Shown here piece after piece: positions 7,887 to 16,392 of a stretch of 64,000 bases of DNA. Position numbers and translations under genes: made by a program. Each line of letters opens with the position of its first letter. The stretch's first letter is position 1. A model generated the notes under the pieces. The model was not told where the DNA came from and did no database searches. It saw only the letters and a program-made list of their open reading frames with translations. The DNA comes from Halomonas sp. ML-15 (lineage in GTDB: Bacteria; Pseudomonadota; Gammaproteobacteria; Pseudomonadales; Halomonadaceae). Where the stretch lies: contig NZ_JACXZT010000019.1 in NCBI RefSeq assembly GCF_014779595.1, positions 1-64,000 of the forward strand, written 5' to 3'.

Positions 7887-7907
7887 AGGGCGCCCGGCGG
7901 GCGCCCT
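7887..7907. terminator. GC-rich hairpin after the bacterioferritin gene
   Basis: A perfect nine-base-pair stem (AGGGCGCCC / GGGCGCCCT) with a three-base loop starts four bases after the bfr stop. There is no T-run, so it may be a stabilising 3' hairpin or a weak bidirectional terminator between convergent genes. Confidence 0.45.
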
Positions 7908-7933
7908 CGCAATATACTGGCGGGCTGCAGGGC

Positions 7934-9157
7934 TCAGCTACCCCCTCCTTGTGGGCGAATACGCACCCCGCCCACCCACCGCTCGCCGCTTGCATGATCC
8001 AACCAGTGGTGCTGCCCCTCGAGCACGGCCTGCCCCAACGCCGTGAGCGCAAGCTGGCGGTGCGGCCACTCTTCATGGGTATCGCTGATCTCGAGTAGCG
8101 GCCGCGGCTCGGCCATCAGCGGCTGCAGCAGCCACCAGAACATCAGGTCGCCCAGATAGGGCAAGGGCTCGTATTCACGCATCAGCAGCGCGAAGGCCCT
8201 GCCCACCGGCAAGGGGCCGTGGTCGCGTACGATCCTGAGGGTCAGCTTTTCCGTCAGACCGAGGCCGGTATCCTCCTCTGGCAGTTCCTGCAGATGGCGC
8301 TCGAGCGCCCTGCCCATCATCGGCAAGGCCGGCGTACCGGTGGCGACCAGGTCTTCCAGGGGGCGGGGGTTATCGGCGGTAAGCGCCCGCCATGCGCGAG
8401 TGCCCAGTTCGAGCAGCGGAGCACCCACCGGCCGACGCTGCCGCCATAGCCAGGCGAGCAGGTCCGGCGCGAGCTGACCGATGCCGATGAAGCGCTCAAC
8501 GCCGGGTATCGACGCCACTGCCACCAGCTCGATCTTGGCGCTTGGCGGGTGCTGCCGTAGGCGATGCAACAGATAGGCGAGGAGCAGCTGATCGTAACTG
8601 TCGTGCTCGAACCACAGCACGATCCGCGCGTAGCGCGCCAGTTCGTCCAACAGCGTGTAGCTCTTGGCAAGACGCGCCAGGATATCGCCCTCGGCCATGC
8701 CGGAAAGCCCGACCAGGAAGCGTGCTCTAAGCCGTATCAGCTCATCCGACGGTAGATCACGCAGCGGGCCCAGGCAGAAGGGGTCGGAGAACTCCAGGAA
8801 GTCGCCCTCGAAGCCGGCCATGCGCAGGCCGTGCTCGATATCCGAACCACAGCGGATATGCAGGGTCGCCAGGTCGCGGTCGCCCCGCTCGGCCACCAGC
8901 CGCCGCGATATATCCAGTGACTCGGTATGCGCCTTGAGCCGAGGCCAACTGGGAAAACCGCATTCGCGGGCGATGACGAACTGGGCGTCGGCGAGCGCCA
9001 GGGGCGTCTCGCGCGGCGGTACGTATTGCAGGAAGCGCGCCAGTGCAGCCGGCTCATCGCCACGCGCGGCCTTGAGTAGTTCCTTGGCGCGCTTGCGCTG
9101 CTGCTCGAGATTGAAGCGGCCATGGGACCGGGCATCCGGTCGGGGAAGTGAGGTCAT
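7934..9157 (-). CDS. DUF1835-domain protein
   Basis: A 407-residue cytoplasmic protein. Residues ~100-220 match the DUF1835 fold (LHIRCGSDIEHGLRMAGF, FSDPFCLGPLRDLP, IVLWFEHDSYDQLLL). The N-terminal ~75 residues (NLEQQRKRAKELLKAARG, FVIARECGFPSWPRLKAH) resemble the short helical segment found before ankyrin or DUF1835 regions in other bacteria. Function unknown. The ATG at 9157 has a GGAGGG site; longer in-frame extension upstream is rejected for poor composition. Confidence 0.7.
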   Translation of the reverse strand: MTSLPRPDARSHGRFNLEQQRKRAKELLKAARGDEPAALARFLQYVPPRETPLALADAQFVIARECGFPSWPRLKAHTESLDISRRLVAERGDRDLATLHIRCGSDIEHGLRMAGFEGDFLEFSDPFCLGPLRDLPSDELIRLRARFLVGLSGMAEGDILARLAKSYTLLDELARYARIVLWFEHDSYDQLLLAYLLHRLRQHPPSAKIELVAVASIPGVERFIGIGQLAPDLLAWLWRQRRPVGAPLLELGTRAWRALTADNPRPLEDLVATGTPALPMMGRALERHLQELPEEDTGLGLTEKLTLRIVRDHGPLPVGRAFALLMREYEPLPYLGDLMFWWLLQPLMAEPRPLLEISDTHEEWPHRQLALTALGQAVLEGQHHWLDHASGERWVGGVRIRPQGGGS

Positions 9158-9329
9158 ACGAATCCCTCCATATGCCTGCGTCCGCCGGACAGGCCGGGAG
9201 TCGTATGGGTTGATCAATATGAAGCGTTGGGCGCAGCCCTTTCCGCGGACGGGGACGCCTTGCGGCGCAGCCCTTAGGCTCGCGCGGATAGTGCAAGGTG
9301 TCAATGGCGGAAGGATATGCGGCGCGGCG

Positions 9330-10229
9330 CTATACGCCAGCCGCATCTGGACGTCGGCTATCGGTAGCCGACACTTGACGTAGGGTGTCGACGAAGCGCG
9401 TCAGTGCCGGTGTCCAGGTGGCCGGCTGGGCGGCAGCGAAGTAGGTATCGACCTGGGCGATGGGGGCTGGCAGTGCCAGGCAGTGAATCCCGAAGCGGTG
9501 CCGATGGGCCTCCACCGTGGACCTCGGCAGCACGGTGTAACCCATGCCGGCGGCGACGCACCCGAGCATGGCGTCCAGCGAGCCAAGGTCGAAGATCCTG
9601 GCCGCGCTGACGCCACAGAAAGACAGCAGCAGCTCGATACGTTGGCGATAGCTGCAGCCCTGGCGGAAGGCGAGAAAGGTCGCGGTCAACAACTCTTCGG
9701 TGGCGGGCATGACCACCATGGGGCTAGCGCTCACCAGCACCAGCTCTTCGCTGAACACCTTCTCGAGGTGGTAGTGAGGGTGATCGAAACGTCCCGCCAC
9801 GAATGCGCAGTCGACCAGGCCATCCGTCAGCCGCTCGACCAGCGAGGCCGTTGGGCCCGTGTGCAATTGAAGATCGACCTCAGGATAGGCGCCATGGAAG
9901 GCGGCCAGGATGGGCGGCAGGCGCAACGCCGTGGTGGTTTCCATGGCGCCAATGCGTAGCCGGCTGCCAGCCACCTTGTCGCCCTTGAACAGTGATATCG
10001 CCTCATCGTGGGCGCTCAGTATGCGCTCGGCATACTCTGCCAGGGCCATCCCGGCCGTGGTCAGCCGGACTTGCCCGCTACGATGCACGAGCTGCACACC
10101 CAGCTCATCTTCGAGCTTCTTGATATGTGCCGTAACGTTGGACTGCACCGTATGAAGCCGCTGAGCGGTGGCAATGAAACTGCCGGTTTCCGCCACCCCC
10201 ATCAACAGACGCAGAGACTTGAGCTGCAT
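9330..10229 (-). CDS. LysR-family regulator
   Basis: A 299-residue LysR protein with an HTH in the first 60 residues (AETGSFIATAQRLHTVQSNV, IKKLEDELG) and a LysR substrate-binding domain. It has a strong AGGAGG ribosome site. It is divergent from the MFS/GST pair, and a 15-bp dyad with T-N11-A geometry lies between them, so it probably regulates the transporter in response to its substrate. Confidence 0.9.
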   Translation of the reverse strand: MQLKSLRLLMGVAETGSFIATAQRLHTVQSNVTAHIKKLEDELGVQLVHRSGQVRLTTAGMALAEYAERILSAHDEAISLFKGDKVAGSRLRIGAMETTTALRLPPILAAFHGAYPEVDLQLHTGPTASLVERLTDGLVDCAFVAGRFDHPHYHLEKVFSEELVLVSASPMVVMPATEELLTATFLAFRQGCSYRQRIELLLSFCGVSAARIFDLGSLDAMLGCVAAGMGYTVLPRSTVEAHRHRFGIHCLALPAPIAQVDTYFAAAQPATWTPALTRFVDTLRQVSATDSRRPDAAGV

Positions 10230-10287
10230 GCGGCGCCTCCTGCCAAGCTCTATAAATCACATAATCAGATAGTCTATATCACAGTAA

Positions 10288-10302
10288 ATCATTATTCATG
10301 AT
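10288..10302. promoter_or_regulatory. Candidate LysR operator
   Basis: ATCAT-N5-ATGAT, a perfect inverted repeat with the T-N11-A geometry of LysR boxes, centred in an AT-rich gap between divergent lysR and MFS genes. Assignment is by position and symmetry only. Confidence 0.5.
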
Positions 10303-10356
10303 TAACAGCCGTCATGTAGGCTGTGCAGCAGTGCTTTTGACTCAGGACTCCCCTGC

Positions 10357-11562
10357 ATGATCGATAGGCGAGATATTTCCGCCCTGCTCACGGGCGTCAT
10401 GGCCACCCTCGCCGGGATCGGCCTCGCTCGCTTTGCCTACACCCCGCTCCTGCCGGCGCTGATCGAGGCGCAGTGGTTCAGCGCCAGTGATGCGGCCTAT
10501 CTCGGCGCAGCCAACCTGCTCGGCTACCTGATCGGCGCACTCTCCGGTCATGTCCTGTCCGAACGCTACTCGCCGCGGGCGCTTCTCGGTATCTGTTTTG
10601 CGACCATCGCCCTGAGCTTTCTGCTCTGTGCATGGCCTGCCAGCTTTGCCTGGTTCTTCGTCTGGCGGCTGGTCTCCGGCATCGCCGGGGCGATCCTAAT
10701 GGTGGTCGGCCCGTCCCTGGCACTGACGGCCACGCCGCTCGCCCGCCGCGCCCATGTCGGTGCCCTGGTATTTGCCGGCATCGGTCTGGGGGCGCTGCTC
10801 TCGGCCTGGGTAGTGCCGCTGCTGCTCGAGACCAGCCTGATGGCGACCTGGATGACCCTTGGCGTGCTGAGCCTGGTAGCGGGGCTGCTCGGCGACCGCG
10901 GCCTGGCACGCCTGGCGATACCTGCGCCTGCGTTGCCCGAAGGAGGCGTCGCACCCCAGGTACACGCAGGAGTAGGCATCGCCGTACTGCTGGTGATCGG
11001 CGCCTATGCTCTGGATGGCGCGGGTTTCGTGCCGCATACGGTGTTCTGGGTCGATTATCTGGCCAGGGAGAACGCCCTGGGCCACTCCCCCGCCGCCCTG
11101 CAGTGGGGCCTGTTCGGAGTGGGGGCGGTGTGCGGCCCGCTGCTGGCCAGCGCCGTCGCCCGGCGGCTAGGCTGGCACCTTGGGTTGGCCCTGGCGTTCC
11201 TGGCCAAGGCCGTCGCGGTTGCCCTGCCGCTACTGTCGCTGGATCTGCTCAGCCGCTCGGTCTCTTCCTTCGTGGTCGGCGCCATGATCCCCGGCATCGT
11301 GGCCTTGACCTCCGGCCGGCTCGCCGAGCTGGTTGGCCCGGCGGCTCACAAGCGACTCTGGGGACGTGCCACCGCCGCGTTCGCGGCGGCACAGGCGGCC
11401 TCGGGCTATGGCATGTCCGCGCTCTATGATGAGTGGGGCAGCTATACGCCACTCTTCGCCATCGGCAGCGTACTGCTGGCTGGCGGCTTGGTTCTGGTAC
11501 TCCTCAGCCGTGGTCTGCAGCCGCGCCACGACACGCTTTCCCCCCCACCCAGGAGACACTGA
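10357..11562 (+). CDS. YbfB/YjiJ-family MFS transporter
   Basis: A 401-residue protein with about twelve membrane segments. It resembles the YbfB/YjiJ family (early GIGLARFAYTPLLPALI motif, then AAYLGAANLLGYLIGA). Members are uncharacterised inner-membrane exporters or importers. Its stop overlaps the start of the downstream GST gene by one base (TGATG), so the two are co-translated. The divergent LysR gene is the likely regulator. Confidence 0.85.
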   Translation: MIDRRDISALLTGVMATLAGIGLARFAYTPLLPALIEAQWFSASDAAYLGAANLLGYLIGALSGHVLSERYSPRALLGICFATIALSFLLCAWPASFAWFFVWRLVSGIAGAILMVVGPSLALTATPLARRAHVGALVFAGIGLGALLSAWVVPLLLETSLMATWMTLGVLSLVAGLLGDRGLARLAIPAPALPEGGVAPQVHAGVGIAVLLVIGAYALDGAGFVPHTVFWVDYLARENALGHSPAALQWGLFGVGAVCGPLLASAVARRLGWHLGLALAFLAKAVAVALPLLSLDLLSRSVSSFVVGAMIPGIVALTSGRLAELVGPAAHKRLWGRATAAFAAAQAASGYGMSALYDEWGSYTPLFAIGSVLLAGGLVLVLLSRGLQPRHDTLSPPPRRH

Positions 11563-12164
11563 TGCAACTCTTTCTCAATGCGACCTCGCCCTATGCCCGC
11601 ATGGCACGTATCACGATGATGGAGAAAGGCCTGGCCGAGATGGTGACGCTGCGCTGGTGCGACCCTTGGGCCGACGATGCCGCACTGCTGAACGCCAACC
11701 CCGCCGGGCGTATCCCGGCGCTGATCACGGCGGACGGCACGGCGCTGAGCGAATCGCTGCTGATCGCCCTCTATCTCGATGGGCAAGGCCCGGGGGAACC
11801 GCTGATTCCGCCATCACGCCTGAGCGAGGTGCTGCATCGGGTCGGCCTCGGCCAAGGGCTGATGGATGCCGCCTTCACAACGGTGATCGCGCGCAAGCAT
11901 CAGGGCAGCGAGGCCGACGACAGCGAGCTGGGGCAGCGCCGCCTGCGGGCCTTTCAGCGCATCCTGGACCAGCTGGAGCAGGAGCTCGATGAGGCCCAGG
12001 CGATGTCGGCCATGACCCTGGCCGACATCGCCGTCGGCGTCGCGCTGGACTACCTGACATTCCGGCTGCCCGAGGTGACGTGGTCCCATGGCCGCCCCAG
12101 GCTGGCGGCCTGGCACCGCCAGATCGTCCGTCGCGAGAGCTTCACCCAGACGGCGTTTGGGTGA
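11562..12164 (+). CDS. Glutathione S-transferase-like protein
   Basis: A 200-residue cytosolic GST. The thioredoxin-like N-terminal domain starts with LFLNATSPYARMARITMMEKGL, has the cis-Pro at NPAGRIPALI and the ES signature at ALSESLLIALYL; an all-helical C-terminal domain follows (TLADIAVGVALDYL). An AGGAGA site precedes the ATG. Coupling to an MFS gene suggests a shared role in handling an electrophilic compound; this is inference. Confidence 0.85.
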   Translation: MQLFLNATSPYARMARITMMEKGLAEMVTLRWCDPWADDAALLNANPAGRIPALITADGTALSESLLIALYLDGQGPGEPLIPPSRLSEVLHRVGLGQGLMDAAFTTVIARKHQGSEADDSELGQRRLRAFQRILDQLEQELDEAQAMSAMTLADIAVGVALDYLTFRLPEVTWSHGRPRLAAWHRQIVRRESFTQTAFG

Positions 12165-12177
12165 CGCCGGATAGCCC

Positions 12178-12975
12178 CTAGGGCAGCGCCTCCATCTCAC
12201 GCAGGGCCTCGCGAACGATGGCATCGCGCTTGGGGATATCGTCCATGCGATTGGGGGTATCCATGTTGAGGGCGAAGAACACCGGCCCGCTGGGCCATTC
12301 TACCCAGCCCACCCACCAGGCCAGCTCGCCGGACCAGCCGGTCTTGGCGCGCAGGATCCAGTCGCGCCCGGCTTCCCCAATCATCAGGTCCTTGACCAGA
12401 CGCTGATCGGCCTCATCGAACGCTAGCTCATTGCGATAGAGCTGCTGCAGGAAGCCGATCTGCTCCTCGGCGGAGATCTCCAGGTGGCCAGGGTCTAGCC
12501 AGAAGTTCTCGAGGTCGTCGCCTACCTCGGCGTTACCGTAATCGATCACCTCCAGGTAGCGGCGTTCGCTTGCTTCGCCCAGCTCCCGGGCGAACTGTTG
12601 GTAGAGCCACACCGTCGAGTTGCGCATGCCAGAGCGAATATCCTGATCGGCGTTCCACGCCGCGGCGCTGCGTTCGGTACCATCCCAGGCAAACACCTGG
12701 AACTCGTCGTCCACCACACCGGCATCCAGCGCAAACAGGGTGTGGGGCACCTTGAAGGTGGAGGCCGGCACGAAGCGCTGCCGTGCACGCTCGGCGTCAT
12801 GCACCCAGGTCGTTTGGGCATCCTGGCGCTGATCCACCACCAGCAAGGTGCCCTCGGCGCCATGTTCCTCGAAGAGTGCTGCCCAGCCGTCCCGCTGCTG
12901 CCAGGTGTCGGCCACCGCGCCTAGCGGAGCCAAGCCCAGCGCCAGGGCGCCGGCCATCAATAATTTTAGGGTCAT
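12178..12975 (-). CDS. Class D (OXA-type) beta-lactamase
   Basis: A 265-residue exported serine beta-lactamase with a signal peptide (LALGLAPLGAVA). All class D motifs are present: S72-T-F-K75 (active serine and carbamylated lysine), S120-T-V, Y146-G-N and K211-T-G, plus the WWVGWVEWP strand. These enzymes hydrolyse penicillins in the periplasm; substrate range cannot be inferred. The ATG at 12975 starts directly at the signal peptide. It is divergent from a close AmpR homologue, an uncommon partner for a class D enzyme. Confidence 0.9.
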   Translation of the reverse strand: MTLKLLMAGALALGLAPLGAVADTWQQRDGWAALFEEHGAEGTLLVVDQRQDAQTTWVHDAERARQRFVPASTFKVPHTLFALDAGVVDDEFQVFAWDGTERSAAAWNADQDIRSGMRNSTVWLYQQFARELGEASERRYLEVIDYGNAEVGDDLENFWLDPGHLEISAEEQIGFLQQLYRNELAFDEADQRLVKDLMIGEAGRDWILRAKTGWSGELAWWVGWVEWPSGPVFFALNMDTPNRMDDIPKRDAIVREALREMEALP

Positions 12976-13037
12976 GGTTCCATTCCGTTGTCGTCGTTTC
13001 GATCCAAGAGCAGGCAATCAGCTGCCGACAGGAAGAT

Positions 13038-13069
13038 TAGTAGGTTGTGATCCGACTTCACAAACTATG
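13038..13069. promoter_or_regulatory. Candidate AmpR operator between bla and ampR
   Basis: TTGTGA-N7-TCACAA (13045-13063), extended outward by partial matches (TAGTAGG / AACTATG). The inner GTGA-N7-TCAC satisfies the T-N11-A LysR rule. It lies about 35-65 bp upstream of ampR and between the divergent starts, as expected for an AmpR site. Confidence 0.6.
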
Positions 13070-13103
13070 TTAACTTGCACCAGCCATAAACTGGATTTGG
13101 GCT

Positions 13104-13997
13104 ATGACAAGATCTTACCTGCCGCTCAATGCCCTGCGCGCCTTCGAGGCTTCCGCCCGCCTGCGCAGCTTCACCCGCGCGGGCGATGAGCTGAACGTGA
13201 CCCAGGCCGCCGTCAGCCATCAGGTCAAACTGCTGGAGCAGCGGCTCGGCGTGGTGCTGTTCAGGCGCTTACCGCGCGGCCTGATGATGACCGCCGAGGG
13301 CGAGGCGCTGCTGCCGGTGCTGGGGGATGCCTTCGACCGCATGGCCGAGATGCTGGAGCGCCTGGAGGGCGGCCAGGTCAGGGAGGTGATGATGGTCGGC
13401 GCGGTGGGTACCTTTGCGGTGGGCTGGCTGCTGCCACGCCTGGCCGAGTTCCAGGCGCGCCACCCGCTTATCGACCTCCGCCTCTCGACCCACAACAATC
13501 GGGTCGACATGGCCGCCGAGGGGCTGGATTTCGCCATTCGTTTCGGTGACGGTGCCTGGTATGGCTGCGAGGCCGAGCCGCTATTCGAGGCGCCGCTATC
13601 GCCTCTCTGCATACCCAGAGTCGCGGCAACGCTGAGCGCCCCCGACGACCTGATGCGGCACACGCTGCTGCGCTCCTATCGCGAGAACGAGTGGCCCAGT
13701 TGGTTTGCCGCCGCGGGCATCCCGCGTCCACCCCCACTGGTGAGAGGCATCACCTTCGACTCCTCCCTGGCGATGATGGAGGCGGCCACCCAGGGCGCGG
13801 GCGTGGCACTCGCACCACCGCGGATGTTCGAACGTCAACTGGCCACGGGCAGCATCGTTCAGCCTTTTGCAACCACCACCTCTCTAGGCCGCTACTGGCT
13901 GACGCGTCAGATCTCCCGCGCCCCCAGCGCGGCCATGATGACCTTTCGCGACTGGCTGCAGGGTGCCGTGGATCAGGCCTATGGGGAGGCTGCCTGA
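13104..13997 (+). CDS. ampR: AmpR-type LysR regulator of beta-lactamase
   Basis: A 297-residue protein strikingly close to enterobacterial AmpR: MTRSYLPLNALRAFEASAR at the start, SFTRAGDELNVTQAAVSHQV (HTH), GLMMTAEGEALLPVL, LRLSTHNNRVDMAAEGLDFA and IVQPFATTTSLGRYWLTR. AmpR binds cell-wall muropeptides and switches between repression and activation of a divergent beta-lactamase gene, normally ampC or a class A gene. Here the divergent gene is OXA-type. Regulation by peptidoglycan recycling products is inferred from homology. Confidence 0.88.
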   Translation: MTRSYLPLNALRAFEASARLRSFTRAGDELNVTQAAVSHQVKLLEQRLGVVLFRRLPRGLMMTAEGEALLPVLGDAFDRMAEMLERLEGGQVREVMMVGAVGTFAVGWLLPRLAEFQARHPLIDLRLSTHNNRVDMAAEGLDFAIRFGDGAWYGCEAEPLFEAPLSPLCIPRVAATLSAPDDLMRHTLLRSYRENEWPSWFAAAGIPRPPPLVRGITFDSSLAMMEAATQGAGVALAPPRMFERQLATGSIVQPFATTTSLGRYWLTRQISRAPSAAMMTFRDWLQGAVDQAYGEAA

Positions 13998-14004
13998 CCG
14001 GCCG

Positions 14005-14346
14005 CTAGCCCGCCATTACCTGCGCCAGCTCGCGCCGATAGGCGACCTCGTGCTGAGCCGGGTCGGCGGGAAAACGGCCAAGCGCCACCGCCAGCTCGAA
14101 GAAGCCCTGCCGCGGCAGGTCACCTCGGCGGCTGACCACCAGCGCCGCGATCAGCGGGCGACCGGCCGCCACGTCCTCGCGCATCAAGGCCTCCAGCGTC
14201 AGGGCAACCCGCTGGATAGTCCCCGGCGGCTTCAATCCCAGGGCGTCGGCGGCCTGCTGGTAGGTGATCGGCACGGCCTCGCTGGGCAGCTGGGTCAGCA
14301 GCTCGCGTAATCGCGGCGCCAGCGTGGCTTGCTCGGAAGACCTCAT
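14005..14346 (-). CDS. Conserved hypothetical protein
   Basis: A 113-residue cytoplasmic protein. It has a helical N-terminal half resembling a small winged-helix segment (ITYQQAADALGLKPPGTIQRV) and a C-terminal part with ALVVSRRGDLPRQGFFELA. I do not recognise a named family. It lies 44 bases downstream of the phosphodiesterase gene on the same strand, so it is likely co-transcribed with it. A GGAG site precedes the ATG. Confidence 0.6.
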   Translation of the reverse strand: MRSSEQATLAPRLRELLTQLPSEAVPITYQQAADALGLKPPGTIQRVALTLEALMREDVAAGRPLIAALVVSRRGDLPRQGFFELAVALGRFPADPAQHEVAYRRELAQVMAG

Positions 14347-14390
14347 GGTGTCGTCTCCAGGTCATAACAGGGTGGTAGCCACTGCTTGTC

Positions 14391-14873
14391 TCACAACGGC
14401 AGATGCAGGATAGCGCCTCGCAGGCCGCGCTCGTCGGCCCATAGCTTGCCCAGGGTGATAGGAAGGCGGAAGCGGCGCTTGCCGGCGGCGCCGGGATTGA
14501 ACAGCAGCCGGCCATCCTGCCACTGGTGGCGCGGCTTATGGGAGTGGCCGTGGAGCACGGCGTCACAGGGCGTGGCGGGGTCGAACGCCTGAAGGATATG
14601 CACCAGATGAAGATGCCAGCCGTTGACGTTGAGATCATGGGTCATCGGCAGGGCTTCGGCCCAGGGCGCGGTATCGATATTGCCGCGCACCGCCACCAGC
14701 GGCGCGAGCTCCCTCAGCTGCGCGAGGATGGCGGCGTCTTCCTCTCGGCTCCCCACATCGCCAAGGTGCAGGATCACGCCGCAGCCTTCGAGCATGATCA
14801 GTGCCTCGGGGCGCAGCAGGCCGTGGGTATCGCTGATGATACCCACCGGCCGTGCGGTGCTGATGGCCTGCAT
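14391..14873 (-). CDS. YfcE/MJ0936-type metallophosphoesterase
   Basis: A 160-residue calcineurin-like phosphodiesterase. Metal-binding motifs are in order: IISDTHG, LHLGDVG, RGNID and LHGHSHKP, the compact YfcE-like domain of ~160 residues. These enzymes hydrolyse phosphodiester or phosphomonoester substrates with two metal ions; the natural substrate is unknown. A strong AAGGAGG site precedes the ATG. Confidence 0.85.
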   Translation of the reverse strand: MQAISTARPVGIISDTHGLLRPEALIMLEGCGVILHLGDVGSREEDAAILAQLRELAPLVAVRGNIDTAPWAEALPMTHDLNVNGWHLHLVHILQAFDPATPCDAVLHGHSHKPRHQWQDGRLLFNPGAAGKRRFRLPITLGKLWADERGLRGAILHLPL

Positions 14874-15260
14874 TAACGCCTCCTTACTGCCCTTCCGGTA
14901 GCCCCGCTACCTGCCCAGTGGTGCAATGCACAATATGTCGTTTTACTACAACGACGTGTGCGGCTAATGGAGCTTTGTGCAGTGCATGATCCTGACCCAT
15001 AGTGACATCACGGTTCAGGACAGGGGGTCGCTACCTCGATCCACTGACCTGAACCCCAGCTACCAACTGAGCGCCATGCCTTATTTGATCCAGGCGCCAG
15101 AGCGAAGGTCTTGGAACACGCTTGTGACCCTGTCGCAGTTGCAGCACTGGGCGCTTACCCGGCCCGGCATGAGTAGCTAAGGCACCAGAACGCCATCGCC
15201 GATGGCAACCCCAAGACGGGATTCTCCCGGGGGATGATGACCTTACACGAGGATTGAACC
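14874..15260. other. 387-bp intergenic stretch, nothing recognised
   Basis: Divergent promoter region for the phosphodiesterase (minus) and the small hypothetical gene (plus). A 67-codon open frame at 14977-15180 has no ribosome site, no family resemblance and non-coding composition. I see no tRNA, sRNA or clear repeat. Confidence 0.5.
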
Positions 15261-15485
15261 ATGAACTGCACTCAACTGACCCAGCAAGCCGACCATATCG
15301 CCAGCACCTTCAGCAAGCTGGACCTTGCCAAGCTGGTGGTGGCCCTGAAGGGCCGCGGCGAGTCCCTGCAGCATGCCGTCGAAGTACTCGACACCATCGA
15401 TGCCCGCCAGGGCTACACCCTGGACCAGGCCTGGGACGAGGTACGCACCGGTGAAACGCGCCTGATGGCCACCAGCGACGACTGA
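15261..15485 (+). CDS. Small hypothetical protein
   Basis: A 74-residue soluble, helix-rich protein (FSKLDLAKLVVALKGRGE, HAVEVLDTIDARQGYTLDQA). I do not recognise the family. Coding status is supported by a GAGG ribosome site, normal codon use and a strong intrinsic terminator 40 bases after the stop. Confidence 0.6.
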   Translation: MNCTQLTQQADHIASTFSKLDLAKLVVALKGRGESLQHAVEVLDTIDARQGYTLDQAWDEVRTGETRLMATSDD

Positions 15486-15525
15486 GATTCGCTCGCCAAC
15501 ACGCTCTCCTAGCGTAGACTTTCAC

Positions 15526-15549
15526 CCCCCTCCCAGTGAGGGGGTTTTT
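15526..15549. terminator. Intrinsic terminator
   Basis: A seven-base-pair stem CCCCCTC / GAGGGGG with a five-base loop, followed by TTTTT at 15545-15549. It ends transcription of the small plus-strand gene and lies just before the 3' end of the convergent deaminase gene. Confidence 0.85.
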
Positions 15550-15556
15550 CATTCCT

Positions 15557-16120
15557 TCACGCTCCCAGGCCCTGCCAGTCCTCGAGGTCCAGCGCAGGTT
15601 TCTCGGCACGAAAGCGAGCATACAACTCGATACCCCGCGGGTCTTCAAGCACGTCGACCTCAATCCCCTTGCTACGCAGCAAGGATTCGGTACCCGAGGC
15701 ATTGGTGATATCGCCCACCACTACCCGCGAGAACCCACGCATATACACCAGGGTCGCGCAGATCTCACAGGGACTCAGCGAGGTGAACAGCGTGGTGCGG
15801 CGAAAGTTGATGCGGCCGGCGTCACGAATCGCCGAGGTCTCGCCGTGGTGATAGGGGTGGTTCTCCTGCACCAGGGTGTTGTGCCCCTTGCCAACAATCC
15901 GCCGCGTGGCGTTATCGATGATCAGCGCACCGATGGGGCAGCCGCCCTCGTCGTAGCTCTTCTGCGCCAGCAGCACCGCCACCCGCATCAGGTCGGCGTC
16001 GCTCAGCCGCTGAGCGAAGTCGTCGCTCATCAGCGCCGGCAGGCTGGCCGTTGGCATGTGCGCGATGGCGGTGAGTGCGGCTTCCGAGACCTCCGCATTT
16101 GCGTTGAGTAGCGTTTCCAT
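15557..16120 (-). CDS. Cytosine/nucleoside deaminase, Fcy1-like
   Basis: A 187-residue zinc-dependent deaminase of the CDA fold. The zinc ligands and catalytic Glu are in HHGETSA and SPCEIC. The surroundings (GCPIGALIID, GKGHN, the HGE/TTLFTSLSPC arrangement and VVVGD) resemble yeast cytosine deaminase more than tRNA or guanine deaminases. A nucleobase-salvage role is likely; cytosine specificity is inferred. An N-terminal extension of ~40 residues precedes the domain. The ATG at 16120 is preceded by GGAGG. Confidence 0.8.
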   Translation of the reverse strand: METLLNANAEVSEAALTAIAHMPTASLPALMSDDFAQRLSDADLMRVAVLLAQKSYDEGGCPIGALIIDNATRRIVGKGHNTLVQENHPYHHGETSAIRDAGRINFRRTTLFTSLSPCEICATLVYMRGFSRVVVGDITNASGTESLLRSKGIEVDVLEDPRGIELYARFRAEKPALDLEDWQGLGA

Positions 16121-16237
16121 CACGCCTCCAAGTCATTGATTAGCCATCCTGCGGGCCTAGGTGCCTACCAGGCTACTACATGCTCGGAAAAGCAGCATCG
16201 CACTGCAATTCGAAGACTGCCCCTCGCCGCTCAGATA

Positions 16238-16257
16238 TTTTTCCCTATAGGGATAAA
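16238..16257. promoter_or_regulatory. HipB operator candidate 1
   Basis: Palindrome with core TCCCTATAGGGA, centred at 16247.5, upstream of hipBA. First of three like sites spaced exactly 49 bp centre to centre. Confidence 0.6.
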
Positions 16258-16288
16258 AGCGCCATCTCGCCACGCCTTTCTTATAATC

Positions 16289-16304
16289 TTTCCCTATTGG
16301 GAAA
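16289..16304. promoter_or_regulatory. HipB operator candidate 2
   Basis: Palindrome TTTCCC-TATT-GGGAAA, centred at 16296.5, 49 bp from sites 1 and 3. Confidence 0.6.
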
Positions 16305-16334
16305 ATTATCGCCAACCCTGTCGTTGACTGCTAT

Positions 16335-16356
16335 TATTTTCCCAATAGGGATAATA
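16335..16356. promoter_or_regulatory. HipB operator candidate 3
   Basis: Palindrome with core TCCCAATAGGGA and longer TTAT/ATAA arms, centred at 16345.5, nearest the hipB start (36 bp upstream). Likely overlaps the promoter and mediates autorepression. Confidence 0.6.
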
Positions 16357-16392
16357 CCCATGACCCTTACTCAATACTGAGAAGCCACTCTC

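Noticed and set aside
12976-13103. A second beta-lactamase leader or attenuator upstream of bla
   Set aside because: No T-run or leader peptide is seen; the only structured element is the palindrome best explained as an AmpR site.
14977-15180. 67-codon open frame between the phosphodiesterase and the small hypothetical gene
   Set aside because: No ribosome site, no recognisable family and composition unlike real genes here.
16238-16356. Palindromes upstream of hipB read as intrinsic terminators
   Set aside because: Stems are short, AT-rich and lack T-runs; their regular spacing and location fit operators better.
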